NCBI GenBank assembly: GCA_016703005.1
Contig: JADJCX010000009.1
Coordinates: 1-64,000 of the forward strand
Length of the DNA: 64,000 bases
Direction: 5' to 3'
Origin: Flavobacteriales bacterium
GTDB lineage: Bacteria; Bacteroidota; Bacteroidia; Flavobacteriales_F; PHOS-HE28
The notes beneath the pieces were generated by a model, which was not told the DNA's origin, searched no databases, and worked only from the letters and a program-made list of their open reading frames with translations. Made by a program: the position numbers and the translations under genes. Numbering within the stretch: position 1 is the first letter of the stretch; each line of letters begins with the position of its first letter. This document shows, in pieces, positions 38,476-47,606 of the stretch.

Positions 38476-38864
38476 TGCCGAGCATCTTCACACGGATCGT
38501 TCTGGGCGTGATCCCTTGTCACAAGGTGGCGGAGGATGATCGGTTCCTTGCGTTCCTGGACATCGATCCGCTGCGCGAAGGGCACACGTTGGTGATACCG
38601 AAGATCGAGGTGGACAAGTTCTTCGACCTGCCGGCCGATGTGCTTGCCGACATAATGCCGTTCGCCCAAGGTGTGGCCAGCAAGATCAAAAGGACCATTG
38701 CCTGCGATCGTGTGGGCGTTTGCGTGATCGGACTTGAAGTACCGCATGCACATGTGCATTTGATACCCATCAGCAGCATGCGGGACATGGACTTCAACCG
38801 GCCTAAGCTCAAATTGTCACAAGAAGAGCTCGCGGGCATCGCAGAGCGGATCCGCACAGCCTAA
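38475..38864 (+). CDS. HIT family nucleotide-binding protein
   Basis: A 129-residue histidine triad protein, probably hydrolysing adenosine 5'-phosphoramidates or similar nucleotidyl compounds. The triad is EVPHAHVHLIP, and the N-terminal half shows FLAFLDIDPLREGHTLVIPK. The usual CxxC zinc site is reduced to a lone Cys (GVIPCHK). Its start codon overlaps the greA stop. The 3' end overlaps the convergent ruvC by four bases. Confidence 0.93.
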   Translation: MPSIFTRIVLGVIPCHKVAEDDRFLAFLDIDPLREGHTLVIPKIEVDKFFDLPADVLADIMPFAQGVASKIKRTIACDRVGVCVIGLEVPHAHVHLIPISSMRDMDFNRPKLKLSQEELAGIAERIRTA

Positions 38865-39451
38865 GGGTCCTTCAACCGCGTCGGGTTGTTGCGTACGAAT
38901 GCGCCCCAGTCGCTGCTTCCACGGGCTACGCCCCCACCCTTTTGCACGGCATTGTTCCGAGAAAAGTGGTGGCACACGGCCACAGCTATCGCATCGGTTG
39001 CATCGGTGCTGGGGGGTAAGCCGGCGACCCGAAGGATCCCCAGCAACATGGCCGCCACTTGTTCCTTGGTAGCGTTGCCATTTCCGGTCACAGCCTGCTT
39101 CACCCGTTTGGGGGCGTACTCCACAACGGCAATATCCCGGTGCAGCGCAGCGGCTATCGCCACACCTTGAGCACGTCCCAATTTCAACATGCTCTGTACG
39201 TTCTTCCCGAAGAATTGCGCCTCGATCGCGAGTTCATCGGGTTTGTGTTGCTCGATGATCGCCAACGTCCTGTTGAAGATCTCCCGGAGTTTCAAGGTGT
39301 GATCGTCCGCCGATGGGAACCGGATGGCCCCGGCATCCAACAGCGTGATCGCGCGTCCTTGTTCCAACAGTACCCCGAAACCCATTACCGTAGTCCCCGG
39401 GTCGATGCCCAGGATCACACGCTCCGTAGGCCTACTTTCGGCCGCAGCCAT
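38861..39451 (-). CDS. ruvC: Crossover junction endodeoxyribonuclease RuvC
   Basis: Resolves Holliday junctions as part of RuvABC. The metal-binding acidic residues are visible: D17 in GIDPGT, the Glu in AIEAQFFGKN, and the Asp pair in STDATDAIAVAVCHH. The central NVQSMLKLGRAQG and YAPKRVKQAVTGNGNATKEQV are family signatures. With ATG 39451 the protein has 196 residues. That start codon overlaps the divergent UPF0104 start, since both lie in one CATG. An upstream ATG at 39466 would overlap more. Confidence 0.94.
   Translation of the reverse strand: MAAAESRPTERVILGIDPGTTVMGFGVLLEQGRAITLLDAGAIRFPSADDHTLKLREIFNRTLAIIEQHKPDELAIEAQFFGKNVQSMLKLGRAQGVAIAAALHRDIAVVEYAPKRVKQAVTGNGNATKEQVAAMLLGILRVAGLPPSTDATDAIAVAVCHHFSRNNAVQKGGGVARGSSDWGAFVRNNPTRLKDP
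39433..39440 (+). promoter_or_regulatory. -7 promoter box (TACTTTCG) for the UPF0104 gene
   Basis: Consensus element nine bases before ATG 39450, inside the 5' end region of ruvC on the other strand. Confidence 0.5.
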
Positions 39452-40392
39452 GGACCGCACGCTCATCTTCTTCTTCCGGTTGGCTGTGTTCGCCGCGTCA
39501 TGCGCATTCCTCTACACCCAAGCACTGGCGAAAGATAGCTGGCTGTGGAGGGAGGCTTTCGCCGCGTCGTTGTCATGGCCGTTGGCGATCGTCATGCTGC
39601 TCGCTCTGTTGAACTGGGGCATTGAGGCGTTCAAATGGAAACTGTTGATGCGGCCAGTGGAAGTCATGCCGTACGGCAATGCCGTTCGCGCAACGTTGGC
39701 GGGGACGAGCATCGGCCTGTTCACGCCGAACCGCAGTGGCGAGTTCGTTGGCCGGCTTTGGTTCGTGAAGCCGGGTGGGCGTATGCGTGCGGGTTTTGCC
39801 ACCGTGCTCGGGAGCATGGCTCAATTCACCAGTACGATGCTCGCCGGAGCAGTGGCCGTTGGCGTCGTTTTCTGGACAGGTGCTATCGTTCCTTGGCAAG
39901 GAACGTGGATCGCTGATGTCATGGTGGTGGCTGCCGTTTTCATTGCCGCGGCATCACTCCTTCTTTTACTTCTTCCCACGCTTGCTGCAAATCGGGTTCG
40001 GCGCCTTACCGCTATTGCGGCGCTTTCGGGCATCCGCAACAATATTGAGCGAGTTCAGCACCAGGGAACAAACCCATGTGCTCGGCCTGAGCCTGCTGCG
40101 ATATGTCGTCTTTGCAGCACAATTCGTTGTACTGCTGACACTTTGCTGTGGGCCTGCGTTATGGAAGGAAGCTGCCCTGGCCGTTCCGCTCATCTACTTG
40201 GCCACCACGCTCATACCCACCATGCTCCTCACCGAACTGGGCGTGCGCGGTGGCGCCGCCGTAGCCATCCTTTCGCCGTGGGGTTTGAACGAACCCGGTA
40301 TACTCACCGCGTGCTTCACGCTGTGGATCATCAACCTCATGTTGCCTGCGGCCATTGGCAGTTTGCTATTGCTCTTGCACCGGCGTCGTTGA
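39450..40392 (+). CDS. UPF0104/lysylphosphatidylglycerol synthase-like membrane protein (frameshifted)
   Basis: A polytopic protein resembling the flippase region of MprF (LPG synthase TM family), about 313 residues when repaired. Seven or eight hydrophobic helices are visible (FFFRLAVFAASCAFLY, GMLLALLNWGIEAFKWKLL-like, SMAQFTSTMLAGAVAVGVVF). The conserved block TSIGLFTPNRSGEFVGRLW is the family hallmark. The first two thirds and the rest (LLQIGFGALPLLRRF through ILTACFTLWIINLML) are in different frames. Removing one T from the TTTT at 39964-39967 joins them. It precedes a glycosyltransferase by nine bases, so the two probably cooperate in lipid or glycan handling. Confidence 0.85.
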
Positions 40393-40401
40393 ACCGATCG
40401 C

Positions 40402-41518
40402 ATGATCGAGCAACTGCCTTGGGTGTTGATTCGTCGGGACCGCCTTGCTGCTTGCATTGCAATTGTTCGTGCTGCTCAATGCGCTAAAGCATCTCCTCGG
40501 CCATGATGAATTGCCGACCGCCGCACTTTCTCATGCACCGTTCATCAGCGTTATCGTTCCGGCGCGCAATGAAGCGGACCACATTAGAGCCCTCCTCGAT
40601 GACCTCAGGGCACAGGACTACCCAACAGACCGCTTTGAGGTGATCGTGGTGGACGATGGATCCGAGGATAGCACTCAAGCACAAGTGCACCCTTCTGCCC
40701 AGCCCAGTGTGCGCTTGCTTGAACTGATGGGTGCAGCGGGGAAGAAGGCAGCGATCGAATTGGGTGTGTCGAACGCGAACGGCGACATCATTGTGATCAC
40801 CGATGCCGACGGACGATGTGGCCCTTTGCGGTTGAAGTCCGTGGCCCAAGCGTGGCGATCCGCCACTTTTGATCTGTTGTTGATGCCAATAGCTGTGCGC
40901 AGCGACAACTCGTTCCTGCAGGAATTACAAGCGAACGAGCAAGCGGGCTTCATGGCCGTGGCCATTGCATCCGCCCGCGCAGGCAACGCCCTGATCGGCA
41001 ACGGTGCCAACATGGCCTTCAGACGGTCCACCTTCCAACTACTTGATGGATATGATGGCAACCGGCAATTCGTCAGCGGTGATGACATGTTCCTGTTGCG
41101 GAAAATGCAGATGGCCAACAAGACCGTGATCTGTCTGGCGGTGCCTGAGGTGGTGGTTCACGTTCCTGCGGCATCGTCTTGGAAGTCATTCCTTGATCAG
41201 CGCTTGCGGTGGGCCGGGAAAATGAAAGCTACCGGTTCTGGTGGCATGAAACTACTTCCTGCGATAGCACTTTCCCTCCCGGTGATGCTCTGGGCTTGCA
41301 CGGTCGTGCACCTCAGCCAGCCGATCCTGGTGATGGCGCTTTGGGGTGCATGGCTTGTGCCCATCGTGGTGATCACCACCTCGATCAACGAGACGATCAA
41401 CAGGAAGCCATCGCCCTTTGCAGTCGCGCTGGACTTGGTGCTGTTCTCTTTGTATGCACCAACGATCGCGATACTATCGCTGGTGCACAAGCCAATTTGG
41501 AAAGGGCGCAGAACCTGA
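40402..41518 (+). CDS. Family 2 glycosyltransferase (frameshifted near its start)
   Basis: A membrane-bound GT-A glycosyltransferase of about 371 residues. An N-terminal helix (LALQLFVLLNALKHLL) precedes the catalytic domain: ISVIVPARNEADHI, VIVVDDGSEDST, ITDADGR (the DxD metal site), VSGDDMFLL (the catalytic base) and QRLRWAGK (the Q/RxxRW motif of processive transferases). Three C-terminal helices follow. ATG 40402 opens MIEQLPWVL in one frame, but the rest is in the next. Removing one T at 40430-40431 gives a continuous N-terminus (VLIVGTALLLALQ). The sugar and acceptor are unknown. Confidence 0.88.
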
Positions 41519-41566
41519 TGGGATCGAGCAATGCGGTGACCCGGCCAGAGTAGTAAGTGCGCTTGT

Positions 41567-41959
41567 TCAGAACGGCAGATCGTCCTCGTCGCCAGCAGGC
41601 GGTGCGTCGGCAGCCGTGGGTGGCGGCGGTGCTTGGTAAGAACCGTTGCCGCTGGTGCCGCCACCTGATGCGCTTCCACTGCGCTCAATGCGGTTGCCAG
41701 CCAAGCTGAGGAAGTACTTCGTCACACCGTCCTTACCGGTCCATTCCCGCCCGTTCACGAAACAGGTGACGGTCACTTCATCACCCGGTTTGAAACCGTC
41801 CAGAAGGCCGGTCTTGTCCTGTTTGAATTCGACGGGAATGAGCTGCGGGTATTGCCCCCCCTGCTCGGTAACGACCAGTTCGCGCTTGCTGAACTTCTCG
41901 CTGACCTGTTGGGTTTTGCCGACGACCTTGATGCTGCCGGTGATGGTGACTTGTGCCAT
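41567..41959 (-). CDS. DUF3127 protein (SSB-like OB fold with DDLPF tail)
   Basis: A 130-residue protein of the DUF3127 family. The OB-fold-like body has TITGSIKVVGKTQQVSEKF, RELVVTEQGGQYPQLIPVEF and FVNGREWTGKDGVTKYF. A Gly/Ser/Pro-rich linker then ends in DEDDLPF, the acidic tail used by single-stranded DNA-binding protein to recruit partners. A role in replication or repair is inferred. It starts one base after the end of the flavin reductase gene, so the two are an operon. Confidence 0.9.
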   Translation of the reverse strand: MAQVTITGSIKVVGKTQQVSEKFSKRELVVTEQGGQYPQLIPVEFKQDKTGLLDGFKPGDEVTVTCFVNGREWTGKDGVTKYFLSLAGNRIERSGSASGGGTSGNGSYQAPPPPTAADAPPAGDEDDLPF

Positions 41960-41960
41960 G

Positions 41961-42860
41961 TTATCGATCGTTGAAGGTGAGGAGGGTCAGCCAGGCTTCT
42001 TCGGCCTTTCCCTGATGAAGTAATTGTTGAGCGCGAAGGTGCAAAGCGGAAACGAGTTCCGCAGGTTTTCCTTGCAAAGCGATGAAAGTATCGGTCAGTT
42101 CGGTCAGCTTGTATTCATTGACGCTCGTCTCATCGGGTAAGGCCGGGCAGTTGGCCAACTGCCCAAGGTCGTTGCCCGTGAGCACACGACTATTGCGCAC
42201 ATCTGCCGGCAAGGCATCGAATCCGACACCAATGTGCGTGGCCGGTTGGGGCAGTTCGAAGAGGGCATCCCCATTCGCGCGGCAATACCAGTGACCGCCC
42301 ATGCGCCCCACCAGATCGATCTTCCGAGGATCTATCGTACCGCGCTCATTCAATACGTTATCGTCGACGTGCATCACCAACACCTCACAGATGATGAGGT
42401 TCCCCGCAGCGCCCTGGTCGCCGGTTTCGATCACTTGCTTCACGACGCACTCCATCTGCACCGGGCTTTCCTTCACCCGGAAGGGCCTTATGCGTTCGCT
42501 CGCGATCGGCGTAAACCCGGCCTTCCCGAACTCGCTGACGCCTTCCGGATATTCCGCACTGGCCACATTGGCCTGTTGCACCATACCATAGTTCACCACG
42601 TTGATCACTACTTCCGGCACTGCCTTCACATTGTGATAGGTGTGTTTGGTGGTGTTGTCGCGCCCGCGCCGAGCCGGTGAAAAAATAACCGTAGGGGGAT
42701 TGCTGCCGAAACAATTGAAGAAGCTGAAAGGGGCAAGGTTCGGCCGGCCTTGTGCATCAATAGTACTGGCGAACGCAATGGGCCGTGGCCCGATGGCGCC
42801 CAGCAGCAAGCCATGCCGTTGTGGCACCGGCATCTCGCTCAGCACGTGGCTTTTCATCAT
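41961..42860 (-). CDS. Flavin reductase-like FMN-binding protein
   Basis: A 299-residue protein of the flavin reductase/flavoredoxin family. The FMN-binding split barrel includes GAIGPRPIAFASTID, GRPNLAPFSFFNCFGSNPP, FSPARRGRDNTTKHTYHN and FVINVVNY-like EVVINVVNY. The final ~100 residues are an unusual extension (THIGVGFDALPADVRNSRVL through ALHLRAQQLLHQG). ATG 42860 is taken; ATG 42857 is adjacent and a longer frame reaching 42908 is less likely. Its natural electron partner is not in the window. Confidence 0.87.
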   Translation of the reverse strand: MMKSHVLSEMPVPQRHGLLLGAIGPRPIAFASTIDAQGRPNLAPFSFFNCFGSNPPTVIFSPARRGRDNTTKHTYHNVKAVPEVVINVVNYGMVQQANVASAEYPEGVSEFGKAGFTPIASERIRPFRVKESPVQMECVVKQVIETGDQGAAGNLIICEVLVMHVDDNVLNERGTIDPRKIDLVGRMGGHWYCRANGDALFELPQPATHIGVGFDALPADVRNSRVLTGNDLGQLANCPALPDETSVNEYKLTELTDTFIALQGKPAELVSALHLRAQQLLHQGKAEEAWLTLLTFNDR

Positions 42861-42918
42861 GACTTCCACCGCTGTCAGCGCGATGGACGGCGAATGTATC
42901 CACGCCACTACACCGGTC

Positions 42919-42926
42919 TATCTTCG
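42919..42926 (+). promoter_or_regulatory. -7 promoter box (TATCTTCG) for tRNA-Leu
   Basis: Consensus -7 element 17 bases before the 5' end of the tRNA. Confidence 0.6.
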
Positions 42927-42943
42927 CCGTCCTTTTCAGGAAT

Positions 42944-43025
42944 ACGGACGTGGCGGAATTGGTAGACGCGCTGGTCTTAGGAGCCAGTACCGTAAGGTGT
43001 GGGGGTTCGAGTCCCCCCGTCCGTA
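42944..43025 (+). tRNA. tRNA-Leu (anticodon TAG)
   Basis: The cloverleaf is complete. The acceptor arms are ACGGACG/CGTCCGT with discriminator A, and the D arm is GGCGGAATTGGTAGACGC. The anticodon stem-loop CTGGTCTTAGGAGCCAG carries TAG, reading CUN leucine codons. A long class II variable arm (TACCGTAAGGTGT) follows, then a T arm GGGGG-TTCGAGT-CCCCC. The CCA end is not encoded. Its length is 82 bases. Confidence 0.96.
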
Positions 43026-43151
43026 CTAACCAACCATCAGGGTTGCTGCTGGCAGTTGTCAGGCCATATCGGCCGACATACGGCAGCGGCTTTCTACTTG
43101 CAGAACGGAATTGTCCAATGGCGCTGGATCTTGCGCCCAACGATCAATGAC

Positions 43152-44507
43152 ATGAACATCGAACGCGAACAGACCGGCCCCCTCACGGCCACCTTGAAAT
43201 TGAAATTGACACCGGAGGACTACTCGCCGGGGGTGGAAACGCAGTTGAAGGAACAGCGCAAGAATGCAGTCTTCCCGGGTTTCAGGCCAGGCCAAGCGCC
43301 CATGCCGTTGATCAAGAAGCGCGTTGGTAAAGCCGTCCTCGTGAACGAGGTGGAGCGGCTTATCGGCCAAGGCATTCAGCAGCATATTGAAGGCAACAAG
43401 CTGCGAGTGCTGGGCCAACCGTTGCCGAACCGCGACAGTATGTCCGCCAACAATTTCGATGAACCCGGTGAATTCAACTTCGCTTATGAAATGGGCATGG
43501 CACCGTCCATCGATGTGGATCTGAGCGGCCAACTCAACGTTACCATGCCGATGGTGGATGTTGACAATGCCACCTTGGACAAGGAGATCACTGACATGCG
43601 CCGCCGCTTCGGGAAAGTGGAGGATGCCGAAGTGAGCGAAGCCAACGATATGGTGATCGGCGACATGATCGAACTGAATGCCGACGGCTCCACCAAGGAG
43701 GGCGGCATCATGAACCGTACAACGATCAGTCTCGAATTCCTGAAGAACGACACGGCCCGTGCTTTGCTCACTGGAAAGGCAGTTGGTGCGGAGGTGGTCG
43801 TTGACCCCCGCACTGTCAGCGACGGCCACGACGACCTTGCGCGCATGTTAGGTGTTGACCACGATCGCGTGCATCATTTGGAAGGCAACTTCCTGTTCCG
43901 TGTGGAGAGCATCAAGCGCATGGCGCCGGCCGCACTGGACAACACATTCTTCGATCGCGTGTTCGGCCAAGGGGCGGTTGCCGATGAACCCGCATTCAGG
44001 GCGAAGGTGAAAGAGGGGTTGGAAAGCGCTTTTGCGCGCGACAGCGACCGGGTATTCACCAAGTTGGTGATGAAGGCATTGTATGACCGCACCAACGTGG
44101 AACTGCCGGACAGCTTCCTGAAGCGATGGATCCTGGAAACCAGCGAACAACCGACCAACGCCGAAGAAGTGGAAGCCAACTACAACAGCTACGCCGAGGG
44201 AATGAAGCGTCAGTTGTTGCAGGACCGGATCGTTGAGAAGTACGGCTTGGAGGCCAAGGGCGAGGAACTCAACGCCTTCGCCCAGCGCTATGTCAGCGAC
44301 CAATTCATACAGTACGGTATGCCCGCGCCTGAAGGTGAGGAATTACAGAAGATGGCCGGTCGATTACTTGGCGACCGCGAGCAGATCAAGCGCATGCGCG
44401 ACAGCATCGTGGAGCGCAAGCTGATCACGCATTTCAAGGCCATGCTCAGCCCGAAGACCGAGCGCATGAGCCTCGATGCGTTCATAACCTTGGCGCGTAC
44501 CGCCTGA
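43152..44507 (+). CDS. tig: Trigger factor
   Basis: A ribosome-bound peptidyl-prolyl isomerase and chaperone for nascent chains. The N-terminal ribosome-binding motif is FPGFRPGQAPMPLI, as in the GFRxGxxP signature. A central domain and a helical C-terminal arm (KEGLESAFARDSDRVFTKL, IVEKYGLEAKGEELNAFAQ) complete the 451 residues. ATG 43152 (MNIEREQTGPLTATLKL) fits the family. The PPIase domain is much reduced, as in other Bacteroidota. It is followed by clpP and clpX, the classic proteostasis order. Confidence 0.95.
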   Translation: MNIEREQTGPLTATLKLKLTPEDYSPGVETQLKEQRKNAVFPGFRPGQAPMPLIKKRVGKAVLVNEVERLIGQGIQQHIEGNKLRVLGQPLPNRDSMSANNFDEPGEFNFAYEMGMAPSIDVDLSGQLNVTMPMVDVDNATLDKEITDMRRRFGKVEDAEVSEANDMVIGDMIELNADGSTKEGGIMNRTTISLEFLKNDTARALLTGKAVGAEVVVDPRTVSDGHDDLARMLGVDHDRVHHLEGNFLFRVESIKRMAPAALDNTFFDRVFGQGAVADEPAFRAKVKEGLESAFARDSDRVFTKLVMKALYDRTNVELPDSFLKRWILETSEQPTNAEEVEANYNSYAEGMKRQLLQDRIVEKYGLEAKGEELNAFAQRYVSDQFIQYGMPAPEGEELQKMAGRLLGDREQIKRMRDSIVERKLITHFKAMLSPKTERMSLDAFITLARTA

Positions 44508-44554
44508 GAGCCCGTTACGACACACTTTTCTTTACCGGACAACACAACCAACCG

Positions 44555-45234
44555 ATGTTCCCTCCAGACGAGTTCCGCCGCTATGCCATCAAGCACCGCG
44601 GCATCAGCAGTAACACATTCGACAGTTACGCCGGCTCCTTGCGTGCCGATTACATCTCCCCGACGATCATCGAGGAACGCCAGCTCAACGTTGCACAGAT
44701 GGATGTGTTCAGCCGATTGATGATGGACCGCATCATCTTCCTCGGCACTGGCATTAACGATCACGTCAGCAATATCATCCAAGCTCAGTTGCTCTTTCTG
44801 GAAAGCGCGGACGCCAAGAAGGATATCCAGATCTACATGAACAGCCCCGGTGGTGGTGTGTACGCGGGCTTGGGTATTTATGACACCATGCAATACATCG
44901 CGCCTGACGTTGCCACGATCTGTACGGGCATGGCGGCGAGCATGGGTGCCGTGTTGTTGTGCGCGGGGGCAAAAGGCAAGCGTAGTGCGCTGAAGCACAG
45001 CCGGGTGATGATCCATCAACCAATGGGCGGGGCCGAAGGCCAAGCCACTGACATGGAGATCACCGTGCGCGAAGTCCTGAAGTTGAAAAAGAGCTCTACG
45101 AGATCATCAGCAGCCACAGTGGACAGCCCTTCGAGCGCGTTGAAAAGGATGGTGACCGGGACTTCTGGATGACCAGCGAAGAGGCGAAAGCGTATGGCAT
45201 GATCGACGAGATGCTGGTGCGAAACCCAAAGTGA
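44555..45234 (+). CDS. clpP: ATP-dependent Clp protease proteolytic subunit (frameshifted)
   Basis: The peptidase ring that pairs with ClpX. The catalytic Ser is in GMAASMGAVLL and the His in HSRVMIHQPMGG. The Asp falls after the frame break, in DRDFWMTSEEAKAYGMIDEML. The first frame ends at 45172 with unrelated residues after KLKK. Adding one A to the AAAAA run at 45086-45090 restores KKELYEIISSHSGQPFERVE and gives 226 residues, the usual length for the phylum with its N-terminal extension. Loss of ClpP here would be surprising, since tig and clpX are intact. Confidence 0.93.
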
Positions 45235-45305
45235 TAGTGTAAAGACAAGAGCTACCGTATTCCCGTGGTTATTGGTATCCAACCACCCGAAGCACACGTA
45301 TGAGG

Positions 45306-45337
45306 CGAGGCCCGACTGGACTACCGGTCGGGCCTCG
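45306..45337 (+). terminator. GC-rich hairpin between clpP and clpX
   Basis: Perfect 11-bp arms (CGAGGCCCGAC and its complement), extended internally by GG/CC around an ACTA loop. No T run follows directly. It lies four bases before the -7 box of clpX, so it may insulate clpX from clpP read-through. Confidence 0.65.
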
Positions 45338-45340
45338 ATG

Positions 45341-45348
45341 TATCTTGC
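45341..45348 (+). promoter_or_regulatory. -7 promoter box (TATCTTGC) for clpX
   Basis: Near-consensus element 41 bases before the clpX ATG; AAAGGAGG at 45361-45368 in between is a strong ribosome-binding-like tract. Confidence 0.45.
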
Positions 45349-45389
45349 ACCGCCTTTCAGAAAGGAGGCCCGTAAGCCCACCCCACCAC

Positions 45390-46631
45390 ATGGACAAAAA
45401 GGAAGTGAAGTGTTCGTTCTGCGGTAGAGACAAGCAGGACACCAACGTGTTGATCGCCGGCATAACGGGTCACATCTGCGATAGCTGCATCAGCCAAGCG
45501 CAGAACATCATCACCGAGGAGCTGAGCCAGCGCAAGCGGGCTGATATCGCAGGCAATATGATCCTGCAGAAACCCTCGGACATCAAGAAATTCCTTGATG
45601 AGTATGTGATCGGTCAGGATGACGCGAAGAAGGTGTTGAGCGTGGCTGTGTACAACCACTACAAGCGCTTGGTCCAAAAACCCCTCTCCACCACCGATGA
45701 TGTGGAGATCGAAAAGAGCAATATCATCTTGGTCGGTGAAACCGGTTCCGGGAAAACGCTGTTGGCCAAGACGATCGCGCGCATGCTCAATGTGCCGTTC
45801 GCCATTGCCGATGCTACTGTGCTCACGGAGGCCGGCTATGTAGGCGAGGATGTCGAAAGCATTCTCAGCCGCTTGCTCCAGGCCGCTGACTATGATGTGA
45901 GCAAGGCCGAGCGCGGTATCGTTTTCATTGACGAGATCGATAAGATCAGCCGCAAGAGCGACACACCGAGCATCACCCGCGATGTGAGCGGCGAAGGTGT
46001 TCAGCAAGCGTTGCTGAAACTGCTCGAGGGCAGCACTGTCAGCGTTCCTCCACAAGGCGGGCGCAAACACCCGGAGCAGAAATTGATCCAGGTGGACACC
46101 AAGAACATCCTCTTCATCTGTGGCGGAGCATTCGATGGTATCCAGAAGATGATCGCCCGCCGCGTTAAGAGCAGTGCCGTCGGGTACCAAGCCAGCAAGG
46201 AAAGTGTTCGTATCGATGACGACCACTTGCTGCAATACGTGGGCCCACAAGACCTTCGCTCGTATGGCCTTATCCCCGAACTAATCGGTCGTTTCCCGGT
46301 GCTCACCTACCTCGACCCGCTCGATCGTGAAACGCTGCGCCGCATCCTCACCGAGCCCAAGAACGCGTTGGTGAAGCAGTACGTGAAGCTGTTCGACATG
46401 GACAAGGTGAAGTTGACCTTCGACAAGAAGGTGCTTGATTTCATCGTGGAACGTGCCTTGGACTACAAGCTTGGTGCACGCGGGCTTCGTTCCATCTGCG
46501 AGGCCATCATGACCGATGCCATGTACGAGATGCCGGGCACTGCTGAACGCCCTGCCGATCTGCGCATAACGCTGAGCTACGCACGAGAGAAGTTCGATCG
46601 TAGTCGCATGAGCCAGCTGAAAGTGGCCTGA
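45390..46631 (+). CDS. clpX: ATP-dependent Clp protease ATP-binding subunit ClpX
   Basis: AAA+ unfoldase that feeds substrates to ClpP. The zinc finger has C8-x2-C11 and C30-x2-C33 (CSFCGRDKQ, HICDSCISQ). Walker A is GETGSGKT, Walker B is GIVFIDEIDKI, the pore loop is EAGYVGEDVES, and the ClpP-binding loop includes the family's (IGF/LGF)-like GYQASKES region. Sensor and arginine motifs (ELIGRFPV, GARGLRSICE) are present. ATG 45390 (MDKKEVKCSFC) is clear; the longer upstream frame covers the hairpin and is not real. Length is 413. Confidence 0.97.
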   Translation: MDKKEVKCSFCGRDKQDTNVLIAGITGHICDSCISQAQNIITEELSQRKRADIAGNMILQKPSDIKKFLDEYVIGQDDAKKVLSVAVYNHYKRLVQKPLSTTDDVEIEKSNIILVGETGSGKTLLAKTIARMLNVPFAIADATVLTEAGYVGEDVESILSRLLQAADYDVSKAERGIVFIDEIDKISRKSDTPSITRDVSGEGVQQALLKLLEGSTVSVPPQGGRKHPEQKLIQVDTKNILFICGGAFDGIQKMIARRVKSSAVGYQASKESVRIDDDHLLQYVGPQDLRSYGLIPELIGRFPVLTYLDPLDRETLRRILTEPKNALVKQYVKLFDMDKVKLTFDKKVLDFIVERALDYKLGARGLRSICEAIMTDAMYEMPGTAERPADLRITLSYAREKFDRSRMSQLKVA

Positions 46632-46669
46632 CCCATCTGCACGCTGCACTAAATGTGCGGAGCGGGTAT

Positions 46670-46677
46670 ACCTTCAC
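46670..46677 (+). promoter_or_regulatory. -7 promoter box (TACCTTCA) for the DUF2911 gene
   Basis: Near-consensus element 19 bases before ATG 46697. Confidence 0.45.
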
Positions 46678-46696
46678 GGCCCTTTCACAAACGACC

Positions 46697-47533
46697 ATGA
46701 AACGTATCCTCCTCTCTTCGTTGATCATCAGCGCTTCGGTTCTTGTTTCAGCACAGGATCTTCCTGCACCCAGCCCGTTGGGCAAGGTGGAACAGGTCGT
46801 GGGCTTAACAACGGTGAAAGTCGAGTATAGCCGACCCAGTGCAAAAGGGCGCGTTGTATTCGGCAGCCTCGTTCCATACGATAAGATGTGGCGTACTGGT
46901 GCCAACGCATGCACCAAGGTCAGTTTCAGCGGTCCGGTCATGATCGGTGGCGCGGAAGTGCCCGCGGGCAAGTATGCATTGGTGACCATCCCCAACGAGA
47001 AGGTATGGCAGGTGATGTTGAACAGCGACACCACCATCAGCGGAACGGAGGGTTATGATGAAGGGAAGAACGTGGCAATGCTGAAAGCCGACGTTAAGCA
47101 TATGACGAACCCGACCGAAACCTTCACGATCGGTTTCGATGCTGTGAAGGACGATCGCGCCCAGCTGGAGCTGCGCTGGGAGAAAACAATGGTGAGCATC
47201 GAGATCCATGCGGATGCCATGGATCAGGCCATGGGCAACATCAAGGAAGCCATGAACGGCACTGATGTAAAAGCGGGAACGTACCACCGCTCCGCCCGCT
47301 TCTACTTGGACCGGGGCATTGATAACGCGCAAGCGTTGGCTTGGGCCAAGCAGGCCGATTCGATGGAGAAGAAATACTGGATGAAGCACACCCTAGCGCT
47401 TTGCTACGCTGCGAACGGCCAAAGGCAAGAAGCGATCGCCGCTGCAAAGGAGAGTATGGCCATGGCCGAAACCGAGAAGGACAACCAGTACGTGAAGTTG
47501 AACCAGGAAAAGATCGCCGAGTGGTCGAAGTAG
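46697..47533 (+). CDS. Secreted DUF2911 protein
   Basis: A 278-residue exported protein of the DUF2911 family. After the signal peptide (ILLSSLIISASVLVSAQ) comes the diagnostic VEYSRPSAKGRVVFG, then PYDKMWRTGANACTKVSF and GGAEVPAGKYALVTIP. The C-terminal third is helical and TPR-like (ARFYLDRGIDNAQALAW, LALCYAANGQRQEAIAAAK). Function is unknown. It is a single-gene unit between clpX and a glycosyltransferase. Confidence 0.9.
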   Translation: MKRILLSSLIISASVLVSAQDLPAPSPLGKVEQVVGLTTVKVEYSRPSAKGRVVFGSLVPYDKMWRTGANACTKVSFSGPVMIGGAEVPAGKYALVTIPNEKVWQVMLNSDTTISGTEGYDEGKNVAMLKADVKHMTNPTETFTIGFDAVKDDRAQLELRWEKTMVSIEIHADAMDQAMGNIKEAMNGTDVKAGTYHRSARFYLDRGIDNAQALAWAKQADSMEKKYWMKHTLALCYAANGQRQEAIAAAKESMAMAETEKDNQYVKLNQEKIAEWSK

Positions 47534-47606
47534 TGCTCTATTGAAATCCTCGCGAAGCCCTTGCAGCAATGCAGGGGCTTCATGTTTCACGACCTTTCTT
47601 TGGCCC

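Noticed and set aside
42950..43150. Short plus-strand frames across the tRNA
   Set aside because: They overlap a complete tRNA-Leu cloverleaf, so they are chance frames.
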